Source of the DNA: Quercus robur
Lineage: Eukaryota; Streptophyta; Magnoliopsida; Fagales; Fagaceae
Length of the DNA: 64,000 nucleotides
NCBI RefSeq assembly: GCF_932294415.1
Contig: NC_065535.1
Coordinates: forward strand, 13,176,282 to 13,240,281
Direction of reading: 5' to 3'
In this document: in pieces, positions 35,147 to 47,408 of the stretch
Position numbering within the stretch: the stretch's first letter is position 1
Layout: each line of letters opens with the position of its first letter
Notes under the pieces: model-generated
The model's database searches: none
Told to the model about the DNA's origin: nothing
The model's input: only the letters and a program-made list of their open reading frames with translations
Position numbers and translations under genes: made by a program

Positions 35147-37578
35147 ATGGGTAGGCTTGAAAAAATGGTAGACTCTCCGGCCGGTATGGCGGGCTTCAGG
35201 GCGAAGTATCGTATTCCACCGGAGGTAGGTTTAGAGTATTGCCATCAGGAGGACATTTTGTTCAAGAGGAGAACAGGGGAAGTCGCAATTCCAATGATAG
35301 CCTTCGTGGAAGGAGGAATGACGATTCCAATGGGGAGAATAACTAGGGACTACCTACGTGGTCATAGATTGGCCCCCCATCAATGCACCGCGAACCTGTT
35401 CCGGATCCTGGGGTGTGCCGACGCCTTAAACGACCAGATGAACCTCGGCCTTTCATGGCACGACGTGGTTCATCTTTATGAATGCCATAAGCTCGGCGAC
35501 TCATACTACCTAAAGTCCAGGACTGATGAAGTGAGGTTGATATCCTACCTTCCCAAGTCCAGCAAAGGCTTAAAGGACGACCATTTGATCGTCTCCGGAC
35601 CATGGCATGACGGCCTTCACTGTCCGACTAGGGCGGGAACGCCAGGTGGGGTGTCATAGAACTAGATTCCGTGGGGAGGACCTTAGTTTTGAGCTCCCCT
35701 CCCCCCTTTTTTCTTTTTATTTTAAACTTGTTGGTTTGGTTACATGCCTCCTCGGACTAACATAAACCCTTTAACGGCCTTTGCAGACAAGGAGCGAACA
35801 TCCCCTCGGCTGAGCTTAGTCAACATCCAGGCTCTAAATTACCTCCTGCGGTCTGAGATCTTCATAAGCGAGGACGGACAACTACGGTTGGCTCCTTTGA
35901 TTTTGGACTACGTTCCCCTCACTCGATCCTTGGTAGACGTCGGCCAAGCTATAAGGGCTGGCAGTCCGAGATTGGCACGCATTGACGTGTCCATACCAGG
36001 GTTCCTCGCTGCAACAGACTTACCTCCTATTCAGCTGCCTCCCTAACGTGCCTTTCCCCTAGTGGTTATCCCGGAGGAGGAGGCTGGTTCTTCGCATTCA
36101 TCCTTAGAGGAACAAATAGACCAGTTCCAATTTACCGAGGAAGGAGAGGTGTCGGTTAGAGTAGTAGAGCTCTCGGACTCCAACACCGATCTAAACCGCG
36201 CCTCAGCGGCTCCTGATACTGGTTTAGTCATCGCACAACCTGATATCAGCGAAGAGACTGAAGAAGAAGGAATGGATTTGCAGCCAAGGACTGGCCTCAG
36301 GGGCCTTCTATCTAACAGGAGCAAGGGGCAATCCTCCAAGGATGTCTCAAAGGGACAAACTGCCCCTAAGACTCCTACTCCTCCTCTCCATCTCTCGTCG
36401 GATGCGGCGCTGCAGCCTATGCCTAACTTAAGGCGAAAAGGGCCTGTAGAAGAAACGGAGGAGGGAGAGATTGGCCGTGAAAAGGACGGGCCTAAAAAGA
36501 AGGGCAAGGAGATGAAAGAGCCTTGAGAAAAGAGGACTAGGTCCACTGATAGCCGAGACGAGGCAGCCATTCGTAGGGAACAACGAACATGGTCGCCTCG
36601 GATTGAATTAGACGGTGCCCCGATCCCCTAGGATGCGACCCTATGGGAATCCCAATGAGGGCAGGCATCATTCTTGGCCGAGGCCCTGCAGCAGCCTCTT
36701 CTCTTGCCTCGTGATATGGAGGGCCTCAAAAAGACTCGTTAGCCAGAACTTTTCATGTCATTGAAGAGGGACATGGTCATGGTAAGTGGGATCTTCTATC
36801 TCGTCTCTATATTGTGTACCCTCTTATCGTCATGTTTTAATAAGGTTTTTTATTTCCTTCCTAGTGCAGGTTACTCAACAAATTTTTTTTGTTGAGGAAT
36901 GGGCCAAAAAAGCTCGTGAGGATTTGCATAGGGAGGCTCAATCCCGCTCTGCCGCCGAGAAGGCCGCTGGCGATCTCAAACTAGATTTTGATCGCCAGAG
37001 TAATGAAATAAAGGAGGTGAAGAAGGCTCATGCGAGTGCAGAAGCCGGCCTTAAGAATGCCGAAAAGCAAGCTGACGACCTGCGCATACAGCTCCGCCAA
37101 TCTGAGGAGAAACTTACTGCGGAGCAGCAGGCAGTTTCAAAGCTCAAGGCTGAGCTCACGGACCAAGGAGGAGGCCCGCTTGGCCAGGGAAGCTGCTGAG
37201 AAGGCTATGGCGGCTTCATATGAATGTGGAGTCCATGATACTGAGGTTAGGTTGGCAGAGGAAGTTGCCACCGTCTGCAAGGAATACATCACCACGTCCT
37301 GGGGTGTAGCCCTGGATCGGGCAGCCGTCCCAGCAGATTCTGATCTCAGGAAGGTTGAGAACATCTTTTTCCCAGAGGACATACGCGAGGTTCCTGACGA
37401 GGTTGCCTCTATCGAGCCTCTTCCAGCAGACTCCTCTATTTCCAAGGCTGGGGGCACGAAGCAGGCTGCGCAGGGCAAGTCACCTGAGGACAGCCTTCGT
37501 ATCAGCGAGATCCTTGCACAGGCCAAGGAGATTGCCCCGGAGAACCAGGCAGCAGATGATCAGCCCGCTCCGACTTAG
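35147..37578 (+). pseudogene. Antisense ORF region of Tat element 2 (Transposase_28-like, coiled-coil C-terminus)
   Basis: Homologous, block by block, to 23374-25903. The N-terminal block has RAKYRIPPEV, MIAFVEGGMTIPM and GLSWHDVVHLYECH. Next come LNYLLRSEIF and AIRAGSPRLARIDVS, then an acidic Ser/Pro-rich middle and an Ala/Glu/Lys-rich coiled-coil-like C-terminus. At matching positions both elements have short gaps with GT and AG borders, which look more like introns than decay. The region is part of a broken element. Confidence 0.75.
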
Positions 37579-37840
37579 GGCTCTTAGGAAAGTAGTATAG
37601 GAATTTATTTGTTTTGCTTTTCGTGTTTTGTTCTGTTTTGCGTTGTTAATGTTTGTGAACAGAACCACTTTTGAGCTTCAATGATAATGGTTATTTCCTT
37701 TCAGATATCATTGTTTTATTCTCTTTTGTTTTCATCATGAATGGATATTAGTTCTGTCACTTACTGTTGAAAGTTAAGTATAAATGAATGAATACATGAA
37801 AATAACGATAGTTCATAATTAGACAAAAACGGCTGCGAAA

Positions 37841-38708
37841 TTAATTTCCCCCAAGTCTGTGGCCGAGAAGCCATGCAGGACTTGGGTTATGTTTAACATA
37901 CAGTGAGAATCGTATCACAGTTAATTTCCCCCAAGCTTGTGGTCCGAGGAGCTATGCAGGACTTGGGTTCTGTTTAACACTTAGTGAGAATCATATCCGG
38001 TTAATTTCCCCCAAGCCTGTGGTCCGAGGAGCCATGCAGGACTTGGGTTCTGTTTAACACTTAGTGAGAATCGTATCCGGTTAATTTCCCCCAAGCCTGT
38101 GGTCCGAGGAGCCATGCAGGACTTGAGTTCTGTTTAACACTTAGTGAGAATCGTATCCGGTTAATTTCCCCCAAGCCTGTGGTTCGAGGAGCCATGCAGG
38201 ACTTGAGTTCTGTTTAACACTTAGTGAGAATCGTATCCGGTTAATTTCCCCCAAGCCTGTGGTCCGAGGAGCCATGCAGGACTTGGGTTCTGTTTAACAC
38301 TTAGTGAGAATTGTATCCGGTTAATTTCCCCCAAGCCTGTGGTCCGAGGAGCCATACAGGACTTGGGTTCTGTTTAACACTTAGTGAAAATCGTGGCGTG
38401 GTTAATTTCCCCCAAGTCTGTGATCCGAGGAGCCATGCAGGACTTGGGTTCTGTTTAACACTTATTGAGAATCGTGGCGTGGTTAATTTCCCCCAAGCCT
38501 GTGGTCCGAGGAGCCATGCAGGACTTGGGTTCTGTTTAACACTTATTGAGAATCGTGGCGTGGTTAATTTCCCCCAAGTCTGTGGTTCGAGGAGCCATGC
38601 AGGACTTGGGTTCTGTTTAACACTTAGTGAGAATCGTATCTGATTAATTTCCCCCAAGCCTGTGGTCCGAGGAGCCATGCAGGACTTGGGTTCTGTTTAA
38701 CACTTATC
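37841..38708. repeat. Tandem array, 80-81-bp unit, about 11 copies (element 2)
   Basis: Units start TTAATTTCCCCCAAG and contain TGGTCCGAGGAGCC, GCAGGACTTGGG and GTTCTGTTTAACACTTAG. Many copies are identical or nearly so. Because 81 is a multiple of three, some stretches stay open on both strands (for example 38301-38678), which is an artefact of the repeat. Confidence 0.95.
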
Positions 38709-38753
38709 CCAAATAGCTGTATAGTAACACGGTAGCAAGCGTGGTGTTTTTCA

Positions 38754-41700
38754 TTAATAACAGTACCTTTTCAGGTTATTTACATTCCACGGACGTGGCA
38801 CTACATGTTCGTCCAAGTCTTCCAAAAAGTACTCCTCAATGCCAGCTACGGATGAGATACGGTATGGGCCCTCCCAGTTTGGTCCAAGCTTTCCCCATGC
38901 AGGGTTCCTCGCGGTGCCCAGGACTTTCCTCAGCACTAGATCCCCGGGCGTCAAGGGCCTTGACATCACCTTGGCATCGTAGCCCTGTTTGAGCTTTTGC
39001 TGATAATAAGCTAGGTGCACCATCGCACTTTCCCTTCTCTCTTCGAGGAGGTCCAGGCTTTTCTCTAGAAGGCCGTTGTTAGCAATAGGGTTGAATGCAG
39101 TAGTCCTCTGGGTGGGGAAGTTTATCTCTAGTGGGATGACAGCCTCGGCTCCGTAGATCAATGAAAAGGGGGTTTCTCCCGTGGACCTACGAGGCGTGGT
39201 GCGGTACGTCCATAAGACGTGGGCCAGCTCTTCAACCCACCTCCCTTTCGCGTCGTCCAACCTCTTCTTCAATCCATTCACTATAGTTTTGTTGATGGCT
39301 TCCGCCTGTCCGTTACCCTACGGGTAGGCTGGTGTGGAGTATCGGTTGACAATCCCCAGTTCATTGCAATATTCTCTAAAAGCCTTGCTGTCAAATTGGA
39401 GGCTGTTGTCCGAGATCAGGGTGTGCGGGGTCCCGAACCTAGTGATAATATTTTTCCAAATAAATTTCTTGACATCGACGTCCCTAATGTTTGCCAGCGC
39501 CTCAGCTTCGACCCATTTCGTGAAGTAATTGGTGCCGACAAGAAGAAACTTCTTGTTCCCGGCAGCTTTGGGGAACGGCCCTAGTATGTCTAGGCCCCAT
39601 TATGCGAATGGCCAAGGGCTGGACAACGGGTTAAGTACTCCGCCAGGCTGATGTATGTTCAGGGCGAACCTTTGGCATTGGTCACACTTCTTCACATATT
39701 CCAGAGCCTCCTTATGCATGCTCGGCCACCAGTAACCCAGCGTCATGGCCCTGTGGGAGAGGGACCGGCCCCCCGTATGGCTTCCACAAATCCCTTCATA
39801 TAACTCCTCCAGGATGAGTTTCGTAGCCCCTGGGTGCACACACAGCAAGTATGGCCCTGAGAACGAGCGTTTGTAAAGTTTGGAGTCCTCGGACAACCAG
39901 AATCGAGAAGCTCTCCTCCTGATTTTGTTAGCCTCAACCTTATCGTCTGGTAAGGAGTCGTGCTTTAAGAACAGGACCAGAGGGTCCATCCAGCTAGGTC
40001 CTGCCCCGACGTTGTGTACCCGAATACCGTTGGGCTCCTCTTCCGTTGGGCGGCAGAGGTCTTCAACTAAAATAACCCGCGGAAGGGGCTGAGCCGAGGA
40101 GGTAGCCAGTGTTGCGAGAGAATCAGCATGGGTGTTCCCACTTCTGGGTATATGCGTTAAACGGAAGTCGTCGAAACGGGTCTGTAGGTGTTTAGCCTGG
40201 GCAAGGTACCCTCGCATTCTTTCATCCTTCGCCTCCAATTCCCCATTTACTTGTCCCACTATGAGTCTCGAATCCGAGAATATGCTCGCGCATTTCCCAC
40301 CCAATTTCCGGATCATAGACATCCCCTCCAACAGTGCCTCGTACTCGGCTTCGTTATTCGTTGCCGAGAATCCGAGCCTCAACGACTTTTCTACGGTTAT
40401 CCCTTCGGGAGAGACTAGAACGAGTCCCACCCCGGAGCCCCTTTGGTTTGCTGCACCATCGATGTATGCTCTCCACTTATCCTGCTCTTGCTGAGAGACC
40501 GTGCCGACCAGTTTCCCATCGGCATTTGGTGATCCCGACACTTCCACCCCTTCTAGGGTGGGCTCCGCAAATTCAGCTACCAGATCGGCGAGGACCTGAC
40601 CCTTTATGGCGGTGCGAGGCATGTATCTAATGTCGAAGGCGCCCAGGATGGTTCCCCATTTAGCTATTCTTCCTGTGTAGTCGGCACTACGGAGGACTGA
40701 TTTCAGTGGAAGTTGGGTTAGCACAACTACTGTATGTGCCTGAAAATAGTGGGGGAGTTTCTGCGTGGCTTGTACGACAACCAATATAGCCTTTTCGAGG
40801 GGGAGGTACTGGGTCTCTACCTCCTGCAGTGATTTGCTTACGTAATACACGGGCCGCTGTGTGCCATTGTCCTCTCGGATTAGCACTAGGCTTACCGCAT
40901 GAGGGGCGACTGCGATGTATGCAAACAACACCTCGTCGGCGTCGGGACTGAACATGATTGGTGGTCGGGCGAGATATTCCTTGAGCTGTTGGAAGGCTAA
41001 ATCACACTCTTTAGTCCACTCGAAACCCTTCCACTTGTGCAATAGGAGGAAAAAAGGCCTGCATCTGTCCGCTGAGCGGGAGATGAAACGGTTTAAAGCA
41101 GCTATCATGCCGGTAAGCTTCTGGACCTCTTTGGGATTCCGGGGAGGCTGTATGCTATGAATGGCTCTTATTTGGTCAGGGTTAACCTCGATTCCTCGGT
41201 GGGTTACCATATAGCCCAAGAATTTTCCTGATCCCACCCCAAATGAACATTTGGATGCGTTCAGTCGCAGCTTGTACCTTCTCAGGATTTGAAACACTTC
41301 GCCGAGGTCTCTGATGTGGTCAGCCACCAATTTGCTCTTTACTACCATGTCGTCTATATACACTTTAACGGTTTTGCCCATCTGCTGTTCAAACATCCTA
41401 GTCATCATCCTCTGATAGGTCGACCCAGCATTCTTTAGGCCAAAGGGCATCACCTTATAATGATAGTTGCCAACTGGGGTGACGAAAGTAGTTTTTTCTT
41501 GGTCTTCGGCAGCCAGGGATATCTAATAGTAGCCCTGGAAAGCGTCCAAAAAACTCATTCGGGGATGTCCGACAGTCGCATCTACCAGTCGGTCTATCCG
41601 CGGCATTGGGAAAGGATCCTTCGGGCAGGCCTTGTTTAAGTCCGTGAAGTCCACGCAAACCCGCCATTTCCCGCTCTTCTTCTTTACCACGACTGTGTTT

Positions 41701-42074
41701 GCCAACCATTCGGGGTAGAATACTTCCTTGATAGCCCCGGCTTTCTTCAACTTTGCAACCTCTTCTCTCACTGCGTCTGCGTGTTCCTTTGACGAGCGCC
41801 GAGGAGGTTGATTCTTCGGTGTTATAGCCGGATTAACATTAAGGTGATGGCGTATGAGGTCGGAGTCAACCCCGGGGGCTTCGTAAGGATCCCAGGCGAA
41901 CACGTCCTCATTCCGTCGAAGGAAATTAATTAGCACTAACTTCTCCTGTGCTGGTAATTCCGAGCCGATCTGAAAAAACCTCTCAGGGTCTGATCCAACG
42001 AGCGCTTTCTCCAGCTCTTCACAGCTCACCTCCATGGCCAGTCCTCCATTACCCTCAGATGGGACCAGGGTCAT
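38754..42074 (-). pseudogene. pol region of element 2 (RT, RNase H, integrase)
   Basis: Minus-strand RT segments (KKKSGKWRVCVDFTDLNKACP, YIDDMVVKSK), gypsy RNase H (SLVLIREDNGTQRPVYYVSK) and the Tat-type second RNase H (YIDGAANQRGSGVGLVLVSP). Integrase zinc-binding (CGSHTGGRSLSHRAMTLGYW...CDQC) and core/C-terminal parts (LWTYRTTPRRSTGETPF, KLGPNWEGPYR) follow. Domain order matches element 1. A few interruptions make it a fossil, though long parts remain open. Confidence 0.88.
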
Positions 42075-42080
42075 TGATTG

Positions 42081-44040
42081 CTATAAGCTATTCCCGGCTG
42101 AAGTGGAAGGTTCGCTGCTTGATCGTCGTGAAATTGCCGACACCATGCATTGTCTGGCCATTCCTTGGCTCCCTACTATCTCTTTGATTCGACCTTCTGA
42201 CGGATACTTCACTTTTTGGTGCAAGGTTGACAACACAGCCCCTAGTGCATGAAGCCATGGCCGGGCCACAATAGCTGTGTAGGGGGAGTATGCGTCTACG
42301 ACGATGAAGTCCACTTCCACCACTTCTGAGTCTGTTTGCACAGGCAGCCCAATCATGCCTTTCGGGATAACGACTTTTCCTTCAAAGCTAAGCAGGGGTG
42401 AATCGTATGGCGACAGGTCTTCCTGCTTCAAGTTCAGCCCCTTATACAAATCTGGGTACATTATCTCCACGACGCTACCTTGATCAACTAACACCCTTTT
42501 CACGTCATAACCTCCTATTCTGAGCGTCACGACTAGGGCATCGTCATGGGGTTGAATAGTTCCTTACTTATCCTCCTCCGTGAACCCGATTAATGGCGGG
42601 GCCCCCACTCTGGCTCTTTTGGATTCCCTTTCGCCTGGCTCCGTCAGGAACCTACCCACTGACATTACTCTGAACGGACCGGAGCCAGTTCTCCCTGGAG
42701 CGGCAAGAATGACATTTATCGTGCCTATGGGTGGCCTCAATGCGCCTTGTCTGGTTTCGACATTCGACTGCTCAGGGCAGTGCAATAGATGCCTTAGCTT
42801 TCCTTCTCGGACAAGCCGATCCAAATAGTTTTTCAGGTTCCTGCACTCGTCGGTGGTGTGACCGGGCTCTTGATGGTATGCACAGTATAGATTCTGATTG
42901 CGTTTTAAGGGGTCGCCCACCATCCTGTTCGGCCACTGAAAGAAAGGTTCGCGCTTCACTTTCTCCAGGATCTCGTGCAATGGTTCTCGGAACACAGCGT
43001 GGACTATCTGAGCCCCAGTAGGTCCGGACTGTTCCATGTAATCTCTTCTCAGCTTGTTACTACTGCTAAAGCGGTCCGACCTGAAGTCCCTCCTCTCCTG
43101 AGGGACAACCTTCGCCTTTCCCTTCCCAATCTGCTGGTCCTCCTCGACCCTTTTGTACTTGTCTATTCTGTCCATGAGTTGCCGCACGTTGGTGATTGGC
43201 TTCTTAGTGAGAGACTTTCTCAAGCCATGTTCTGTCAGCAGGCCTCTTTTGAATGTACTAATGGCGACGTCATCGTAGTTTCCTTCTATCTCGTTGTATG
43301 TTTCCCAATATCTGTCCAAGTAGGCCTTCAGCGTTTCTCCTTCTCGCATGGATAAGGATAAAAGGGAGTCGAGGGGTCGAGGGACTCTAGTGCTGGTGAT
43401 GAAATGGGAACCAAAAGTCTGTGTCAGCTGAATCTATGGAATTCGGTGGGAGGGCATCAAACCATCTCATTGCCAGGGGTCCTAAGCTGGATGGAAACAC
43501 CTTACATATTAACGCCTCGTCCCTGGAGTGGACAGCCATCCTCTGGTTGAATTGGCTCACGTGTTCCACTAGGTCAGTTCGACCATTGTATATGGCAAAC
43601 GTTGGTTGATTGAACCGCCGAAGAAGCATCGCCCTCTCTATTCTACGTGTGAATGGTGACTGTGAGATGCGATCCAGGGCCTTGCTCATGGCGTCATTGG
43701 CTAGGCCTTGGTAAGACGGGCTTTTGCGGCCGCGTTTGCGAGGCCGTTCTTCCTCATAGGAAAACGTCTCGCTCGGAGGGGTTCTTGACCTTCGTCTGTA
43801 TTCGCCATCCTCACCACGCAGCTTCTTCTTCAAATCGTCAATCTCTTGCTGTAGAGCCTTTCGCTCGTTGTGCTTGTGGGACGCGTGATCCTTCCCTTTT
43901 GAGCGGCTTCTATTCGTGTGAGAGGTGTTCACACTGCCCTCTCGTTGATTATCTTGGTCCTTCGCTCGTTCGAGATTTAGAAAGTTGTCCTGTCGTTGAG
44001 ATTCTGCACGTTTGGTTTGGCGCGGACCTGATCCTTCCAT
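42081..44040 (-). pseudogene. gag-protease region of element 2
   Basis: In minus order it has a charged N-terminus, the gag core (FNQRMAVHSRDEALICKVFP, LAMRWFDALP), a Cys/His segment (CAYHQEPGHTTDEC) and the aspartic protease-like part (VKRVLVDQGSVVEIMYPDLY). It matches the gag-protease region of element 1 and is interrupted. Confidence 0.85.
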
Positions 44041-44076
44041 CCCTTATTGTTTCACTTGTCGAGACACAAGTTCTTC

Positions 44077-44092
44077 CCACAGACGGCGCCAA
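44077..44092 (-). other. Primer-binding site of element 2
   Basis: TTGGCGCCGTCTGTGG on the minus strand, directly inside the 5' LTR. Identical to those of elements 1 and 3. Confidence 0.8.
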
Positions 44093-44093
44093 T

Positions 44094-44824
44094 TGTAAGG
44101 GCGGTTTTTAGGGCCCAAGCCCAACAGGCAAGCGATTATGGCCCAAAAGACCCTTAACAATGAATTTGTAGAGAGTAGGTCACAGAACTAGGTCTTGACA
44201 GAGTAAACGTAGTTATAAGCAAGCCATACAACCATTTGGACGTGGGGATATTCCATTAAGCTTTTTGGGATAACAGTCCGTGGGGCTGTATCTTATACTT
44301 TGTTTACAGAACTCCTTCCTCTTTCTCCCTTTTTTCTCCTTTTCCCTTTTTTCTCTCGATCCCCTTGGCCATAGGGATTTTCTTCTCTTATATAGCATCC
44401 TTCGAACGATAATGACCCTACACTTGTTAATCATCTGGGCCTCTACTTGAGTGCCTGTCCCATAGGACATCCTTCTTCTTTTCTGTGAGTTGCACTGACC
44501 AAGATAATTCTGTTCTCCTGTCCTTTCCACATTAATGCGGCTGGAAAAGTAGCTTCCTTGCATTTAATGCGGCAGTTGTGGTTACCTCCTGAACGTCCTG
44601 CATTTTCCCTTGATTTTGGATGACCGTTCACCATGTAAAGGGTGTGAATCGGCCTCCCATAAGGTGCGTCCGAGGAGATACTCCTTCTCGGACGTCCCTT
44701 AAGCAAGCCCGGCCCAACATGATTGGGCTGGGGGGTCCTCTGCCCGTGTCTTCGCTTCCTATTATGGTTGGGCTTAGTACGAGTACCATGACCCAACGTT
44801 AACTGGCGAATTTTACCCCCCACA
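44094..44824 (-). repeat. 5' LTR of gypsy element 2
   Basis: 731 bp, about 97.5% identical to 33928-34658 by hand comparison. Right flank ATGAT. Confidence 0.95.
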
Positions 44825-44829
44825 ATGAT

Positions 44830-45853
44830 GATTTAGAGTTTTTACATTTTAGAAATGTTCTAAGCCTCTAACAAAAATATTTATGATGATATGAATTACA
44901 TGTTAAATCTAAACTTTTTAAATCCAAGTATAAGTAAAATTTCATTGGTAGAAGATTTATATCATTCTCCCTACACTTGTAATTTTCTATTAGCCATTGT
45001 CTCACTAAGCCATTAAATATATATTTTTGAGAGTACACTGAGCCATTGTATACACTTTTAAAAAAAAATAATAAAAAAAAGAAGATAACTTATTGGATGA
45101 GCCGGAATCTTGTACCATGCTTTATGCATGCAAATAGTGGCTCCCTCAACATAAAAATTGATTATCAATTGCATTGTGATCAATTAGGGAGTGCCACAAA
45201 TTAAAAATCAAGGATCATTGCACACAGTTGCTATTAAAAACAATATCAATGTATCATTTGACATTACAGGTTTTTTAATTATGGTTTCAAAGCGTGCTTA
45301 TATAAGGGCTTCTAAGTTTTTCCCGAACTATATTATATGAAGAAAAAATAAAAATAAAAATTATATTTGTTACCTTCATAAAAATCCAAATCACGACCAA
45401 TAAATTTGTAGCTTAACCTACAAGTTAGCGTCTTGAAAAATATTTGAAGCTCAAATCTATTATTCCCCTCATTAATTATGAATTATTATCTAAAAAAAGA
45501 ATAATCCTAATCACATGATAGTCATTAACTTTGAGATCCCAACAATCATAAAGGATCCAAACTTGCAAATCACACACCGATTTACACGGTAATTAATTTT
45601 CTTTTCAACTACTTTTGTTCGTTTCCTAATAGTAATTGAAATTTAGAAAATTCTGGAATAAAATTAAATATCAAACTTTTTTTTATATATATAATATAAA
45701 TAAGAAGAGCCACCCCACAATACGTACCTCAAAATTATTTCATTACTAAAAAATTTATTTCTCAATAGAGAGTCTCCCAAACTCTATCCGATTTCTAGGG
45801 TTTGTGTAACCGGAAAAGAGGTAAAGAGAAGAGAGAGAGAGAGCGAGAAAACG
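44830..45853 (+). other. Intergenic region and SKP1 upstream/5' UTR
   Basis: AT-rich, no gene seen. A TATATATATAATATAAATA-like stretch near 45683-45702 is a good TATA candidate for SKP1. The sequence from about 45760 to the ATG is GA-rich leader. Confidence 0.5.
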
Positions 45854-46174
45854 ATGTCGTCGAGGAAGATAACGCTGAAGAGCTCGGACGGAGAGACGTT
45901 CGAGGTGGAGGAAGTGGTGGCGTTGGAATCTCAGACGATAAAGCACATGATTGAAGACGATTGCGCCGACAATGGAATCCCTCTGCCGAACGTGACCAGC
46001 AAGATCTTGTCGAAGGTCATCGAGTACTGCAAAAAGCACGTCGAGACCCCGAAAGCCGAGGACCGTGTCGCCTCTGCCGATGAGGAGCTCAAGAACTGGG
46101 ACCTCGAGTTTGTCAAAGTCGACCAGGCCACCCTCTTCGATCTCATCTTGGTTTGCCCCTCTCAGATCTTTCAA

Positions 46175-46207
<33 letters not shown>

Positions 46208-47408
46208 GGGATTGATTTATCTTGTTTGGGAACAAAAGGGGAATTTTTTTTTTTTTTTTAATTTGTTATATTGTTATTGTGAATGTTTACTCTGTTATGT
46301 TGATTGCTGAATTACTAGCCCCTTTACTTTGTTTTGTTTTGTTTTGGTTGAGATGAAATAATTCATAATCTTATTAGTAAGCATTGTTGTGTTTCAGCTG
46401 TGATATTATGTGTCCTACTCCTATCTAGAACTCCTGTTTTTTTGTTGTGATTTTGTGGCTTTTTGGTGATGGATTTGTTGCTGAAGTGTAGATGGACCCT
46501 AAGATTGGTTTAGGTGAATGGTAAGTTCTTTTTGTATTGGTTGAAGTAGTGGTCTCAGAATGCCAATGAGCTTGAACGGCACATCTTTTATTGGGTGCAG
46601 GCACACTCGAGTAAAAATGCCTCACCAAACAGACCCCAAATATAGTAGTGGCCATAATAATGTTTTGGAAATCATTACAATATGCTGACAAGAGTTATTA
46701 GAGTGATGGGTATGAATCTTGACTTACAGGACTTTCAAGTTTTAGGAACATGTACCTGGATGAATTTTGGATAATCAAATTGTGTTTATGTATCAACCTT
46801 GTTACTTTATTGTTTATTCTGATGTAAAATATGGAATAGCTTTAGCGACTCGTTATCTTTTTTCTGTTTTGAACTTTGATTTGTTATGATATGTGCTGAC
46901 TCTTGCTTTTGAAGACTCAAATGTTGTTCCCAAATAGAATCTACTTTATGCTTTTAATTCTGCTGATGCCCCCTTTAGTTATCATACTATCAACTTTCTT
47001 TCCATGTTGAAGGTCCACTTAGCAATTTTTTTGTGATCCTGCAATATACTTTTAGAGCATCAAGACCATTGGTGTTTTGTTGTCCATAGAAGCCACCAAG
47101 ATCATTTAATGGGTCTATGATTTTGTTGTTGCATTCAGCATGCACTGAATTAGTGCTGTATTATATAAGTTACTTCTACCATGTTTGTACACCTAGAATG
47201 ACAAATCTCACTCTGGATTATGTCTGGTTTGCAGGCTGCAAATTATCTGAACATCAAGAGCTTGCTGGATCTGACTTGCCAAACAGTGGCAGACATGATC
47301 AAGGGCAAAACACCTGAGGAAATCCGCAAGACGTTCAACATCAAGAATGACTTCACACCCGAGGAAGAGGAGGAGGTTCGCAGGGAGAACCAATGGGCCT
47401 TTGAGTGA
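45854..47408 (+). CDS. SKP1: SKP1-like protein, SCF ubiquitin ligase adaptor
   Basis: Two coding exons, 45854-46150 and 47235-47408, GT-AG and phase 0, give 156 aa, the usual length. The N-terminal half is the BTB/POZ-like fold that binds cullin 1 ([37 protein letters not shown]). The C-terminal half is the Skp1 dimerisation and F-box-binding part ([38 protein letters not shown], ending ENQWAFE). It links F-box proteins to CUL1 in SCF E3 ligases in cytosol and nucleus, including hormone receptor complexes. The intron sits at the LIL/AANYL position, as in ASK1-type genes. A (CT)n run follows the donor by about 28 bp. The gene is intact. Confidence 0.96.
46179..46206. repeat. CT microsatellite in the SKP1 intron
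   Basis: About 14 CT units, about 28 bp after the SKP1 splice donor. Confidence 0.9.

Larger units (their letters stand above)
33928..44824 (-). mobile_element. Ty3/gypsy retrotransposon, Tat lineage (element 2), broken
   Basis: A 10.9-kb unit with two 731-bp LTRs (33928-34658 and 44094-44824), flanked by ATGAT on both sides (33923-33927 and 44825-44829). It has the same order as element 1: 5' LTR, primer site, gag-protease, RT/RNase H/second RNase H/integrase, tandem array, antisense ORF, 3' LTR. The LTRs differ at about 18 positions (about 2.5%), nearly all transitions, so it inserted more recently than element 1. The coding part is longer and better kept than in element 1 but still has a few interruptions. 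Confidence 0.92.

Noticed and set aside
38301-38678. Open frames on both strands with 27-residue repeats
   Set aside because: They follow from an 81-bp tandem unit being a multiple of three; no protein-like conservation.
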